64,000 nucleotides of DNA from Perca fluviatilis (GCF_010015445.1 NC_053114.1:16469224-16533223), one strand, 5' to 3'. Shown: positions 24,485 through 38,232, numbered from the stretch's first letter. A program made the numbers and translations. The notes: generated by a model from the sequence alone, not told the origin.

Positions 24485-24725
24485 ACGCCACTGATGATGA
24501 TGCACCTTACTGTTGATGGCCCATTGGCGTTAATGATATTGCACTTTGCTATTCTTGTATGTATGATGTGTAGATATTTGGGATTGTGTATTGGGGGTGT
24601 GTGGGGAGGAGGGAAGGGTTGGTGGTCTTGTGTTGTCTGTTGTTTATGGTCTGTTGTCTGTCTTTTTGATGAGCTGTATGGTGTAAGATGAATTTCCAAA
24701 AGGATCAATAAATGTCTATCTATAC
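24485..24725 (+). mobile_element. LINE 3'-end fragment (L2/CR1-like)
   Basis: The fragment runs GATGATGATGCACC... through a G/T-rich stretch to TTTCCAAAAGGATCAATAAATGTCTATCTAT. That is the characteristic 3' terminus of fish L2-like LINEs with a short tandem tail. A weaker similar terminus (GGATTAATAAAGTATATC) occurs near 25849-25866. Confidence 0.6.
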
Positions 24726-25583
24726 AGCCAAGCCAGAAAGTGATCACTCTTGTTTATTGTTCCATTTATCAAAATGATTATTGTTGACATGCATGCTGAC
24801 TTTCTCTATGGATATTCAACCTCTTTTCTTTGAAGGAGCATGTAGATGACTGGTGGAACATAGACAGGATGGCTCTTCCTGGTTTGCAGGTCCCTGTATT
24901 TGCCACTTCCACCCAGTGGATGATGTCGGTTCCTCCCACATCTTTTTCATGATGTAGATTGGAAAGATTACATACTTCCAACACCCTGAAGAATTAAACT
25001 TCAAAGATTCAGTGCAATGGCACAACATACTTATGTTCTCTTCATTTAAATGGCCTGAAATGCCAAACTACTTAAGGCTGGAAGGGTATATGGAATAAGT
25101 GAGTCTGGGATTGTCCATGCACCTATTGCAACACAAAAAAAATGTTCATCCTTCATAATAAATGTATGTTTCTTATAATGACGCACGACCTGCCACATTA
25201 CTTTATAAGCTTTTGCAAGTATAATACAAGCCCAATGTGTACAACTATGTCTTATCATAGCCCAACTTTAGTGACAGTATTGTAATCTAGATATTTTCTC
25301 ATATAGATTTTAAAGAGCCTCTATCCCCACCCAAAACACGCACACAGACACAGGAAATGCTATTGTTTTAGACAGGAAATGCTGAGAGTGGGACCTCAGA
25401 TTACACTCAGAAAGACTGAGATTGTGGAGCGAAGTGACCACTGAATGACAATATGGGTGAGTGTGATAAAACCACAGTAGAAAACCATAATGATCAACCT
25501 GCAATGGATAATTTCTATCATGTCATTCAGTATGGATCCCTTCCGTCTTAGTGAACTTTACTCCAGCATGTGCATACATTTAC

Positions 25584-25585
<2 letters not shown>

Positions 25586-25621
<36 letters not shown>
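25586..25621. repeat. (AC)n microsatellite
   Basis: Uninterrupted AC run. Confidence 0.95.
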
Positions 25622-25622
<1 letters not shown>

Positions 25623-26439
25623 GTTTGCATATGTAGATGCACAAAACCAAGCCAGTATTATGTGCGTTGCAACCACTAGAGAAAAGTCTCACACAGCGAT
25701 GGGAAGTTAAGCCATGGTAACTGAGTTGGAATCTTTGCTTGTCTCTAGCGTCCCTCTATTTACACAATTAGTATGACAGAGATGTGTTACTTTCTGAGTG
25801 CGGGTGGGTGCCTTTGTGCTTCCATACTTGTGTCCTTTCCCCTGGCAGGATTAATAAAGTATATCTTCCCATAAAAGAAAACATAAGAAAGTAGGCTACT
25901 CCAAAATGAAGATAACATACTGATTCGGATTTCTTTGAGAAATTCATTTGGATTTAAGACTTAGAGTAACATTCAAATTTAAGATTAAAAGGTAAAGAGT
26001 CAGGACATAAGAATATTTTGTGATAGTGATATATATCACAAAAAGGCAAATGCATGCAAAATCAAATCAAACTGATGTCCAGTGCAATTAATTGTGTTAC
26101 ACTGAGACAAAACACGTGTAAAACAAAAGCTTTAAAAAACGCTTAAATACGCTTTAATTCCAATTTCATTGATTTGAACAGCAGAATGTGGTAAAATAAT
26201 ATCACAATTTGATGGAGATAAAACCATAGTCAAAGAGTGTCTTCATAAATACAGCTTTACAACTTTTACCATGTGTGTTCTTTTGTGTGTCCATGTGTTT
26301 GTGCCTAGGTCTCTATAATGTTTTCACATGTAGAAATAACTATAGATTCAGTGTAGTTTGGACTTAACTTGGTGCAAAAATCTAAAATGTCCTTTTCCCT
26401 TCCATCAATGCCTTTTGTCACTTACACGCACAGACACGC

Positions 26440-27028
26440 ACACACATATTTATACACACCGATGACGTGCAGCTAGCTCCATGCCTAAGTAGCAGACTGC
26501 GACACAGCGTCCAACTCCCTCCCTCCCTCCCTTTCTCTCTCTGTTTCTGCAGTCCTCTTCTCTCCTGTCCCAGGAAGCACTGCTTCCGCCTCCTCCTGCA
26601 GCCCTGCCTGACTGCTCATCAATAAGCTGTATTAGCCCATCACTAATCATATTGCGAGAGACAGAGAGTGAGAGAGTACGGTAGCCAGACTTTGTGTGGA
26701 GTGCATCATCAGTGTATGTGTGTGTGTTTGTTTGCGTGTGTGCAGTTGGGGAGGGAGGAGGGGGTGTATCCTAGTGGGGCGCTTTTCCCTGTTGTAGTAA
26801 CCAACCGCACGCCGGCTGCCAGCCATTACTTCACTGCAGCAGCAATCTGCCCTTTCGTATTTAGTGAGCCAGACACACTAACCTGTCTGTCCCCTCCTCT
26901 TTTCTCTCTCCCTCTCTCTGCATATTCAGCAGAGCTGCCCTCCTCTCCTCCTCATCACTCTGCCACTCCTGCGGCGTTGCTCTCTGCTTGAAGGGGACAC
27001 TGGCCTGCTCCTCACCCACTGATTCTGC
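26440..27028 (+). promoter_or_regulatory. coro2b: coro2b upstream region and presumed 5' UTR
   Basis: Lies directly upstream of the MTVTK exon. It contains a TATA-like ATATTTATAC (26447-26456), a CRE-like TGACGTGC (26463-26470), and CT-rich runs (26515-26545, 26895-26960). The transcription start is not determinable by eye. GTG- or CTG-started open frames through this segment are not convincing. Confidence 0.35.
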
Positions 27029-27043
27029 ATGACTGTCACAAAG
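27029..27043 (+). CDS. coro2b: coro2b coding exon 1 (MTVTK)
   Basis: Fifteen bases encode MTVTK and end at a consensus donor (AAG, then GTAAGAC from 27044), phase 0. Known vertebrate coronin 2B long isoforms begin MTVTK followed by MSWRP, and the next coding exon in this window starts with exactly MSWRP in phase 0 at 56897. Together this identifies the exon despite its size. Coronin 2A lacks this extension, which supports 2B. The exon would carry the 5' UTR upstream. The intron that follows is 29,853 bp, consistent with the very long first intron of CORO2B genes. The assignment depends on the downstream exon; the five codons alone would be too few to call. Confidence 0.88.
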
Positions 27044-27864
27044 GTAAGACCGCGCTGGATGGGCAGCAACTTTAAGGATGTGACCAGTGATTTAAGATTG
27101 GGGTTAGATTGGACTGTGAAGGTTATTTAAGGTTTTAATCTCATATGTGTGTGTGTGTGTGCATGTTTTTGTCTGTGGAGGAGGTGAGTTTTTGAGTTGG
27201 GTAGTGCAAGGTTGTCAGGATGCTGCTGCCCTCAGGATGTGTGCTAATGTGTGTTCCCATTAGAAATGCAGTCTGGTTACGATAAAACCAAAATCAACAA
27301 CATTACATTCTCTAATCTGCAGCGGACAGTATTGCAGGCTGAAGCAAGTTATTCTTTTTATATGTGTAGGAGCTATATAAACTTTATTTGGATGAGAATT
27401 GTTATCAGATAAGAAATTCAATATCAGACCCAACATTTGAAGACTAAACTGTTTATTTACGTATTTTGTGTAAGACTACCTTTTCAAACTCAGTTATCAT
27501 ACTGTATGTGCAAGATTGTAAGACGTAGTGTTGGGTGATCATTTTGCGACAGGTTTGGTTGTTTAAGGTGTTTTGTTCATTTTTTATTAATAACAATATG
27601 AGAGCTGGGAAGCAGGTTTGGGGTTTTGTTCACTATCAGCTGCAGATAGTAAAGCATATCTCCTAAAGCATGATGGTGGCTTTGACAAATAGTGATTTAT
27701 AATACTAATTAACATTAAAAGATTACCATTATGATATGCAAATTCTGGCTTACAGTGGATTTCTAAGTACTTCACATGGAAACATAACTTTAACGATTTT
27801 GACAGTGGCAGTGTGCTTCAGTCATATCGTGGATTATTCTTGATCTAGTGTGACTTGGATTGTA

Positions 27865-27925
27865 TTTCCATTTGTACATCACTTTGGACAACAGCGTCAA
27901 ATGAATAAATGTTAATGTAAAAACC
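27865..27925 (+). mobile_element. SINE 3' tail fragment
   Basis: TTGTACATCACTTTGGACAA then CAGCGTCAAATGAATAAATG resembles the conserved LINE-derived 3' tail of fish tRNA SINEs. The tRNA-like head is not recognisable. Confidence 0.5.
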
Positions 27926-28242
27926 TGTTAAAACAGTCACATTATGGGGTCTCAGCCACCATTAAGGGATGAAGCCCAGGTTCCCACAAGGCAAAGCCAC
28001 AAAAAGATTCTTCTGGGAGTAGATACAAGTCCATGCAGTGTCCTCTCAAGTGACAGCAACAAATATGTGTGTGTGTTTTAGCTGTCTCAGGCTGATCTTA
28101 AAGTAGGTGTGTCATCCCGCTTGCTTGACTGTTTATGTGCGTCCAAGTGTGTATTGGAGGTTGCAGTCTGTGCTTAACCCTGCAGCAGCCGTTTAAATCC
28201 TCTTAATCAATTAAGAGAGGGAAAGAGAGCGAGAAAGACAGA

Positions 28243-28244
<2 letters not shown>

Positions 28245-28287
<43 letters not shown>
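28245..28287. repeat. (GA)n microsatellite
   Basis: GA run of about 20 units, preceded by an impure purine tract. Confidence 0.95.
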
Positions 28288-28290
<3 letters not shown>

Positions 28291-28885
28291 GGAAGAGGAC
28301 ACACAGAGAGGAAATTAGCACACCTGCTCCGATGTAGAGAATTAACCTGGACTGAAATAGATGAACTACTGTAGACACAGGACAATGGCCTATTTACTCA
28401 CACTTACGACCACACACCTGCAAGTTACACACAAAAGTTGTGTTAATATAGAATGGTGTAGTTTGTGTTTCCTGGCTGCTCATCTCTAATACAAATTCAC
28501 AGACAGTCACTCTCAAAGTGCAATTTTCCTGCCCGTGTGTGAAAGAGATTGTGTGGGAGGCGTGTGTGTGTGTGAGCTGCGTATGTGGACGTTCTCCACT
28601 ACGAGAACTGAAGGAGGGAAAGGTCAGGTGCTTGTGTGTTGGCACTGAGCCAAAGCCTAAACCTGACTGTAGTCAAGGCCAAAGGCATTGAAGAGAATTT
28701 TAATGAATACACCCGTCATTTTGCAGTTTGTGTTTTGATTTCCTTTCTGCAATTATGGAAATGAGATGAGGAAGAGGAAGGAATGAAAAAAGGAAAGTCA
28801 AAAATGTTCTTTGACATCTCTGTAAAAAAGTATGAAAGCACATTGCCCAGTGGTATCTAAAGTGGTATCTGGGTGTGTGGGAGAA

Positions 28886-28888
<3 letters not shown>

Positions 28889-28931
<43 letters not shown>
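28889..28931. repeat. (GA)n microsatellite
   Basis: Second uninterrupted GA run, 0.6 kb from the previous one and in the same orientation. Confidence 0.95.
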
Positions 28932-28933
<2 letters not shown>

Positions 28934-31900
28934 TAGGGAGCTGTTTTCATGGATATGCCTGCCAACAGCAGAGAAGTCACCTTGGGACGGATACAGAACA
29001 AGAGCTTCTATGCTGACGGGGCTAAACAGACTTCTACCCCCTTAGCCCACAGATACAGACTGACAATATTCTGGAGAGACAGTCCCTGCAATGCCTACTT
29101 AGTATCAGATCAAGATTGCCATGGTCTCGCATGACGTATTAGCATTAGCTGGGGGCAAAGACTGGGGGCAAAGACATTAACGCATGTAGAATAATTGGGA
29201 TAGTAATGTCATCGCTCTAAATTAGCCATAATGTAGGCTTAAATGTAGTGTTCATGTTGTGATTGCTTATGAGGACCAGTACCTAAACAAAACAGAATTA
29301 CACACATTAGTGCATTTTTAGGAGGAGTATTGCCACTTGGATTGTCTCCTCAGTCTCATTAGCACGTCTGCATACCTGATTTATCAAAAATTCAATTAAC
29401 ATCTCAGTAGTTGTCAAATAAGTGAAGTGTGTGTGCTCTTTTTTAGTTAGTTATAAGCTGCTTTTTTTGCTGTGAAACATTTTGCATCAACAACACATTA
29501 AGTGGGACAAAAGGAGAATTAAAATGTTGATGCATTACCAGATTTAAAATATTCAACATTTACATTTTATGGAAAAATAGCAGATGTCAGGCTCAGAACC
29601 TATGCAACCAACCTATACACCCCACTCCATAGATTTTCTTTCAAAAACTGGGATTTTTTTTCTCGAGTCTAAGCATGTATATGATGGTATGACACATGAT
29701 ATATGTTATGCACATGTAGTCCATATAAAAATGTCATAACAAAATACTTTTAGTATACAGTCATATTAGGACATTAAGTGAAAAACAATGAACATCTTAT
29801 TTATGTTTATAACTTAAACATATTCTAATAACCAAGAAAAGTTCACATCACTGGTGGTCCTGGAGATGTTTGTTTAGTGTGTTGTGTTTCTGACTTTACA
29901 ACTACACTTACAACCAGTGTAACTGTTCTGTTCTGATGTATTTACATTTTTTTAAAGATACTGTAGCTAGTCAATGTATATTGGGTATGGTAATTACATC
30001 CAGAGCTGTTTTTTCAAAGTTATACTGATGTACAAACATTGTACAGTGTATGTATTTGTTACTTACTGAATGAAACAGAGAGAGACACATTACCATTCAC
30101 TCCTCTGACAAAATGCTGACAGTGAAAATAGGTCATTGCATGTTTAAATCCATGGCCTTTGCTTTCAAACATGGCCTTACTGCACTGAGTCCTCTGGGAG
30201 ATGGCACCATAAGCTCTTTAGCTTTTTAACATAGCCACTTTAGTCTACTGGCAATCATTTCTTTGGACCTGGAGGGTTATCCCATATATTGCTACCAAAT
30301 ATCATAATACCTCATATTGAACATCATAATATGATTTGTAAAATGCCAGAGGGTAATGCATTCCTTTAACTATGTAGTTTTACTGTAAGTTTATGAGCAG
30401 AAGCAACTCTCTGTGTGTAACTATGCCAAATGCTGGACTTCTAACACAGCTGAAGAGTTCCTAAGAAGATGGATGATGCACTGCTCACTATAGTTTCCCA
30501 GGATCAAAATACAAAGTACTGCATAGATTATGCTTAGTACTGAATACAGCATGCTGCTCTCAATAGTGTAGCAGAAAACTGCCAACACAGCTAGCACATC
30601 AGGGCACAGCATGGGATTATTATTATATCTGGAAACTGTTCATATTTGCTTTGTGATTGCGTGTATGTCTGTGTGTGCATGAGTGTGTGGATGTGGGTGG
30701 GAAGGCACAAATGTGAGTTGGCAGACACATCATGTGTAGGTGGGTGGATAACTTCCATTACTACTACCAAATCGGCACAGAGTATTAGAGATCTTGTGAT
30801 ATCAGCAAAAGGGCAAACCTGTCTATCTGCTGTCTTTTGACATGAAACTGTGTGATAGTGTGTGTCTACATCCTCAAGGCTGTTTGACCTCATCTCAAAG
30901 TAGTTCAATGAAAGCCTGCAGCTCACAGCTTCTCCCTTACATAAGATAAACGTAGTTTACAGTAAAACTACTCTGCCTTCCGTTTGTTCAATAAAAGACC
31001 ACTTGTGTCCTCCAACAACACAGAGGGGGCAACAGAAGCTAGTTTTAGCATTGATCGTTGCCCTAAGTTACCTTCCTGTCAGTTTTAGTTTGGTCTCAGT
31101 CCACAGGGCTCAAGGGAGCAGCATAATGGCCACAGCGGGATTTGCCTATGCAAGAAACTGACCTCTCCAAAAGGCTGGGGTCACTCAACCCTCCATCTGC
31201 CAAGTGACCTCCAGCCAGAGACGTTGGGATATAAAAGCACAGAAGGACTGAACTCTGTTTCATATTCAAAGCAATTTCTGAGCATCTAGCAAACTATCCA
31301 CTAGCACAGATCATTTGGACTGTTCATTTGAATACCCCTTTCGACTAGAAAGCTTTGATTTGCATGGCAACCCCTAAAATGCTCAAGTTGTTTTTGGTTG
31401 GAAACCGCAGAAAGAGCAGTGTGCCAAGGCTGTGGAGGGGGGTGGGGAGTAGGACAGAGGGACGCTGAGGGAGGAGAGGAGTGGCTGAGATGAGGAGGGG
31501 GAGGAGTGGCCTTTGGAGTCCCCCTTTTTGTTCCTTTTGACACCAGCAAAAATGCTCCCCAGCTAACAGTAAAGGGAGTCCGTGTGGTGATAAATGATTG
31601 TCCGTTCCCAGAGGACGGACCCATAAACACACATACTTATGTGTGTATTACTATACTTTGGAGTACTATACTACGCTTGATTCATTTACTGGCGCATAAC
31701 TCTAACCTTAACCAACTGCACCCTTAACCTTGCCCTAATCCTATTAGAACTTCTCCCCTCAAACTAAAAGCCTTGCCCTCAAATAAGATATTGCAAATGC
31801 CTTTACACATTTAGTACACATCCCTGAATGAATGCATAAAAAGTTCTACTAGGTGTTGTCTCTTAATTTGAACCCTGATTTAGACCTGCTGATGTCAAAA

Positions 31901-32950
31901 CCGGTCGTTTTTTTTTTTTAGTTTATTTGGTGTCTTTTTATCAAACCTCCACATACTCCTGCTCCTCACACGTGAGTGCCTGAAGTTAGCTCTATTGCAA
32001 ATTTGAAGACTTGATGAGTGCTAAATCCTACACACTTTGTCAAAATGTCTTCATTCTGTTCAAACTTAAAACTTAGCCCTTATAAAGATAAAAGCACACA
32101 TGTACGTGCTTGTTTCTCTTGATCAAAAGCTTTATATTTAACCCTGCTGACGTGAATTCTGTATAATTCAAAGTAGCATTCCAGCTGTGTTAAGTGTGTT
32201 TGCAATTACATATCTGCAAACACCCCAATTATGAAGGAGGCCCACTCTGCTCCGATGTCAGGCACACACATGTGGTTGGAAAGACGTCTGAAAGCCATTT
32301 TCAGAGTGTTTATGGTACAGCTTCTGCTGTTAACTGTGAGGCTGTTCAGACTCTCGTAGCATAAAATTATTTAAGATATGTTTCAAGATATGAAAGCTCT
32401 GACACATCTCAGTGACTATATGCTTTTATAGTTATTTTATTCAATCAAAACAGAAATTTGCTGTAGAGAGGCTGTGCACATGTACACACACACACACACA
32501 CACACAAATCCAAGCACATCCACGCTCAAACTGTCTTCAATTCTTTACTCAGGGCACCGCGCCCACCATAACTCTTAATTGAGTCTGATTTAGATCACTG
32601 GCCATTTGTTAAGCTTAATGTTTACCCGCACACTCTCACACACACAGACACACAGACACATTAAACTGAGAGCTAAATCGCCAACCTAGCAACCTAAAAC
32701 CTGCTATTCTTGTAGTAGGAAAAATATACAACAGTTTAGCAGATTAAGAATCCTAAATCCAGAATTAAGCTTTTTTGTTTCCTATAGCAAGTTGTATGTG
32801 TGTATGAAGAGACGGGGCAGACACAGTGTGAGAAAAAGGAGGAAAAAAGGGAAATAGTTGTGAGAAAGCTACAGAAAAGCATTCACCACAGGAAGACATT
32901 CAGATCTTATGAGCTCATTGCCTGTCAGAAAGCTTCCTTACCCTGCTTAG
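28932..32950. other. coro2b intron 1 sequence, nothing recognised
   Basis: AT-rich, low-complexity intronic DNA. A G-rich segment at 31434-31505 (runs such as GGAGGGGGGTGGGGAG) stands out. Open frames here do not resemble proteins. Confidence 0.5.
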
Positions 32951-32954
32951 AGAG

Positions 32955-32956
<2 letters not shown>

Positions 32957-33030
<74 letters not shown>

Positions 33031-33050
33031 TGTGTGTGTGTGTGTCTGTG
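32957..33050. repeat. (TG)n microsatellite, long
   Basis: About 90 bp of TG with two C interruptions near its end; preceded by a short GA run. Confidence 0.95.
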
Positions 33051-33390
33051 AGAGACTGTCTGTAACAATTGTACTTTTCAAATCTGTGTGAAAAGCCTGT
33101 AGTGTACTTCCAAAAGAGTTGGGAAACTTCTTTCCACTGCATAAATCATTCCTCCACTGCAAATGCATTCACACAATCCAGAGTCTAGGTGACTTTCTCA
33201 CCAAATTATGACTTGAATTGAGAAACAAGTGCACAGGGGAAAGCTTTGTTGTGGCTTTTGTTGGATAAAAGTGTTCATTTTTTTATTCTCCTTTGGAAGG
33301 ACGCTGAAATAAAAGAGGAGGGAATAATGTGAATTATCCAGGAGAGAGTGACCATTACCAGCATCCCCTTTCCCCTCCAGCTGAGATTAG

Positions 33391-33391
<1 letters not shown>

Positions 33392-33475
<84 letters not shown>

Positions 33476-33496
33476 CGAGAGAGAGAGAGAGAGAGT
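33392..33496. repeat. Compound (TG)n(GA)n microsatellite
   Basis: About 80 bp of pure TG runs into about 22 bp of GA. It lies only 340 bp from the preceding TG tract. Confidence 0.95.
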
Positions 33497-33853
33497 GTGC
33501 GCACATGTGCGCGTGCAGTCTGAACAATCAGGACATAGGATGTGCTTCCTGTTTGTGGGCCTGGGGAAAAGGCAATACGTGCATTAAGACAGATGGGTGT
33601 ACATACTTACAGATGTGCAAGTGTGTATGATTGTTTTTAAGGAATGGGTGTGTGGTAAAAATAATTTTGTACACTAAAATGCCCATAGTTTGGTATTCAA
33701 ACTTAAGTGCGAGTAAGATGTAAGAAGTAATAGCTTCCAAAGACTTCCAAATTAAATTAATTCCAAAGAATTAAGTAATTACCTACAGTTTTTTATTTGC
33801 ATTCAAGAAAATGTATTTACCTCACCCCATTTGCAAGAAACTGGCAGTAAGAC

Positions 33854-34250
33854 TTAAGGGTGCCCTGCCACACAAAGCCATTTTTACTTTTTTTTTTAAA
33901 TATGTTAGGTCCGTATGTGTTTCTGTTATGTCGTGAATGTGAAAATGAACTGCTACCTCCTCTGTCAGCTCTAGCCACTGAAAAGAAATAAGCTGAGAAA
34001 TCTGGCCAATTACAAAAGCTGGTCAGTCTGACGTGGTGATGCCTGAGCTCATTACTATTCATGAGCTTGACCAGTTGCACTGGGTACAGGATGCTGATAG
34101 CCAGGCTCTCCTTGGCTAGCTGTTAGCCAATCAGAGTCAAGCAGCTTAGCTCGTTGAATATTAATGAGAACTGGCACAAATCGAGCTGAGTCTTCCTGCA
34201 GGCTTTCTATACCACGCTAGAATGGCTTGAAACAAGGTAACCAAGGCAAA
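33854..34250. mobile_element. Partial TTAA-type repeat
   Basis: TTAA (33854-33857) followed by GGGTGCCCTGCCACACAAAG, then a conserved body (GTCAGCTCTAGCCACTGAAA, CTCATTACTATTCATGAGC). I recognise this as a common teleost repeat. No matching right end was found. Confidence 0.5.
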
Positions 34251-35408
34251 ACCCTGATACAACCAAGATACAAACCCTGTGTCCATCCTCTCCTTTAACT
34301 CTGAGCAATGCTCCTTTCTCTAATTCATCCTTTCTTTCTTTTTGGCTGATATGTAACGCATCAGTAGAGTCAACTAATGCTTTACATATCAGTGTGAAAT
34401 CTCCAATTTGTTCCTGACTCTTCTCTCCTCCTGTGAATGTCCTCTTGGCCTTATTTATGTCGAGCTATATGTCTGTCTTTGTCTTTATCTGTATTTTTTT
34501 TCTTTCTCTAAGTCTCTCCCTTGTTAAGAAGATCTTACAGTAAAACACCTGTGACTATTACAACATAATTGTAGTAACACAAGCGGCTCTCTAGTCAGAT
34601 GGCACATTGAAACAGATTGAATGGCTTGCAGTATCTGTAAGGATGCTATTTATATCAGAAAACACAGTGTTATACGGAAAGTTGTTTCTATTATTTTGCC
34701 CACCCCATTTATATCAGTTAGGTTAGGCTAAATACCAGAAACAACACTAAATAAAGTGGTACTGTAGGTAATCTGGCAAACATGTCAGTTTCTTTACAAC
34801 CTGTTTGAGGGTCTGACTGCTCATATTTCTTTTCTTAGCAGACTGGTGTGGGGATGTAGCCCTGTTCCCAGGTCTCAGAAATTTCTTGAGTACAAATTAA
34901 TTATAACTAATAGGAATAATGCCCATTAGACCCACGTTGTATTAAAATGGAATCACCCCCAGAAACCAATCCGTCCCTTTAATAGTCCCAACGCAAGGGA
35001 CATGACTCAATATACAGAGCTCTTCAATGTTCAGTTTAGTAAATAGAGGCACTGAGAAAAGAATGCAGTGCAGTCTTTATTTCTTTGCACTACAGTTGCA
35101 CTAGTGAAGCTGCCGTGGTCAATACATGTCAACTATGCAGTGCCACTGCAGTGAGAATTAGGGTGGTCCATTTTCTCACTGAAACAGTAGCTGCCTGGTT
35201 GGGAGGCTTGATGATGTGTCATGGAATCTACTTATGTAAATTTATCCCACATCACATTCCCAGGCATGAGGCTGACAATAGCAGCTGTGTTTTCATTTCT
35301 TGCATGCTTGTGCAATGTCAACTCACATTTGAGGTATGTTCTATCATATGTGCCGACGCCTAATGTTTTGTGATTTGTTTATTTCTCACACCTGGTATGG
35401 TGGTCAGA

Positions 35409-35815
35409 AGGGCTGGGACGATATGCTTCTTTCCCCGATTCCCTTCTTTTACGATACATGGGTGCCGATTCGATTTGTATTGCGATTTTCATTTATTGCA
35501 ATTCCAGAAGTATTGCGATTCGCTAGTATTGAGTATTGCGATATATCATGAGACATTTCTAAAAATCAAATTTTTTTTCTAAAAAGAGTGCACATGACAT
35601 GTCAGTCTGACATTTATTTAATTTGTAAAGAAGTACATAACATGTATTTTCTGCATTTTATTGCTTTCGCTCTGTTGTGGTAGAAACGGATAGCGGTAGC
35701 AAACAGAAAATATTTAGGTGAATCAATGTTAAAACTAAATAAATAAAAAATATTGATTGTAGGGAAAAGAATCAATTTTAAAAATTGTAGCAGTTTTTTT
35801 TCCCCCACCCCTAGT
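35409..35815. mobile_element. hAT-like non-autonomous element, decayed
   Basis: The left end GGGCTGGGACGATATGC and right end CCCCCACCCCTAGT resemble GGGNTG-type hAT ends. Subterminal CGATTCGATTTGTATTGCGA and TATTGCGATATATC tracts are typical of this fish family. No convincing target duplication is visible. Confidence 0.5.
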
Positions 35816-36048
35816 AGTACTAAGTACTGTGATGTCTTGCTGGTAGAGCACAGGTTCAAACATGAGACATACTGCAACTGATCATACAGACAATGAAATA
35901 TCTTTGTGTGCTTTATACACTGTAGCTAGAACTGTATTCTAGTGAACATCGAGTGAAGATAAGAGAGAAATGAGTGGGGAGTGGGGCAACGATTGAGAGC
36001 ACATCAACGATGGATGATACTACCACCCACACTTTTTCTCTCTCTCTC

Positions 36049-36080
36049 TCACACACACACACACACGCACACGCACACAC
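36049..36080. repeat. (CT)n/(CA)n tract
   Basis: Short CT run followed by CA repeats with G interruptions. Confidence 0.8.
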
Positions 36081-37959
36081 AGACATCCGCATTGGAGTTC
36101 AGCAGGGTCAAATTCAGCTCTGTATTTCGCCTATGGGCACTGATAGCAGTGTAAATATAGTAGTCTCTCTGCAGCACAAAATAGTACATTTATTTCATTT
36201 ACTTTCCTCCTGTGCTTTTTTTCTAACTATGTCTCTCCTATTCACTTTGCTTTATATTTAACATATGTTTACTCTGTTCTGTAATGCTGCTAAAAATTTG
36301 ATAGACAAAAAGCACAACAACGTATTTTAAAGGTAGTTAGTCATCGTGGTTCACTGTTCTGAACTAACCGATGAGCCCATGAGGAGATCACATGTGCCAC
36401 GAACACATAAGCCTCTTATAGAGGCTACAGTATATGGTGAGAGTGTCAGCGTGTGTCTGAGCCACAGGTAAAGCCTGGTGTTTCAGAAGTTTGTTTGGCC
36501 AAAGCAATCAGGCTTGTATGGGTTCAACTGATGATTGGAGAGATTAGACAGGTAAGGGGGGGAAAGCTGCAGAAACCTGGGTTGAGTTCAGAGGTCTTTC
36601 AGACTTGGGTCTCACCATTTCTCTGTTGTCAAACACTTGCTAACTTAAGTCAACACTAAAGTCAACACTTAAGTTAGCAGCTAGCTAGCCATAAAGGATT
36701 AAGCTGCACTAGTGACTCCTTGTGGTTGGTCAGGGTGTCTTGCAGACTGAATTGGATCTGAGGCAGATAGCATAAACAGAAAAGCTCTGGTGAGCTGGCA
36801 GGTGAAAAGAAGCACCATGGGAGTCATTCGGCTGGCTTTCTACACCCTCGTCAGATCAACAGTGGAGTTAGTAGCTGTTGCAAAATGGAAGAAACGGTGA
36901 AGGAAAAGTACTTTATATTTGTCTTGCAAACCTTGAGTAGGCAGCGACATGACACTGCATCACTGGGTTTGATTTATGCTAGAATTCATTTCACAGAACT
37001 TTTATCTGATTCTTCCTACAGAGTTTTTGCCAGAGAAACGTCAGTATAAATGTCAATCGGTCCATATTTTTGGAGAATCTGTTCTTAATTCTAGCTGTGT
37101 AGATTTCCATTGCTGTCACTATTGCAACACAGTGGCAGAGGCGAGAAACAAAGAGCCTTACAAAAACATTCATATCAAACATGAACTGTATTCTTTGCTA
37201 CTTGGGGAATTATTAACATTTGTGATTAGTATTCATAGCACTTTTACTACATTGTTTATGACATTAATAAAACCTATTGAAAAAATTGCCCATTCATGTA
37301 GAATTCTATAAAAGATTAATTAACATGCTAAAGGTAACCTTTCAGGGACATTGTCCTGCACATTCCTTTCTGTAGTTTGATTAGAAAGCTACTTCAGCCT
37401 TCTGTCTTATTTATGTTATCGTTATGAAAAAATAAAACTTTAATGGACACTTTTATAATCCTGTGTTGGCATTGTGATAGGATGATATTTACACTTTGGA
37501 TTAGAGGACAATAAAGCCCGTTGCTGAGGGCAATCCTGACACTATATTATTGTATGTAGACCTACTGTATGCATTTTCTCTGTGTGTTGTTGTTTACTGG
37601 ACAGATTCACCAGCTGAGAGCCAGCTGTGTCTGCATTCTAGCCCCTTGCTTCTTCACCGTGGGTGCCGACTGCTGCTGAGAGGGTTTGCTGGGTTTATGC
37701 TGATGTGCCAGGTTCATTGATTTATGTAGATGGTTTGTGGAAAGAAATAAAGTAGAAAGGAGAGTAACAGGGGTAAACATTGCAGAATGAAAAGAAGGGC
37801 GAAACAAAGATGCAAAGACCTGATCATGATTTGGCTTACATTGAATCGCTGAATTGCTAATAAAAACTGTTTTAGCTACAGAGTGAGGCATTGCACTTAT
37901 ATTCCATCTTTGTTGGGAGTTGCACATGTGCAGTAGCTAGGTAAGCACTATAAGCCAGT

Positions 37960-38232
37960 CAGAAGCAGAGTATGAGGGCGTGCCACGCTAACGGCTAGGC
38001 GAGCATTATAACGTGTTACAAAGTGACGCACGTTCGTCACAGAAGTAAAGGCTAGACTGCAACAGAGCTGTTTGGAGCAGTTTGTGAACAGTGTTTTCTG
38101 TTGGAGATGGTAAGTCCCTTTGGGGTGCACTTTGGGCTTTTTCACTTTGTAAACCTATAATGTGCACAAAAAAGATTTATAACAAAATAAAGGAAAGGGG
38201 AAAAGCTAAAAAGCATAATATGAGCACTTTAA
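37960..38232. mobile_element. Partial TTAA-type MITE (related to 16149-16857)
   Basis: The right end AAGCATAATATGAGCACT is followed by TTAA (38229-38232), like the right end of the complete copy at 16.1-16.9 kb. The left end is degraded. Confidence 0.5.

Noticed and set aside
26668..26991. 107-codon frame upstream of coro2b
   Set aside because: GTG start, CT-repeat composition and position in the presumed 5' UTR; no protein features.
32915..33587. Frames encoding long Cys-Val or His-Thr runs
   Set aside because: They are TG/CA microsatellites.
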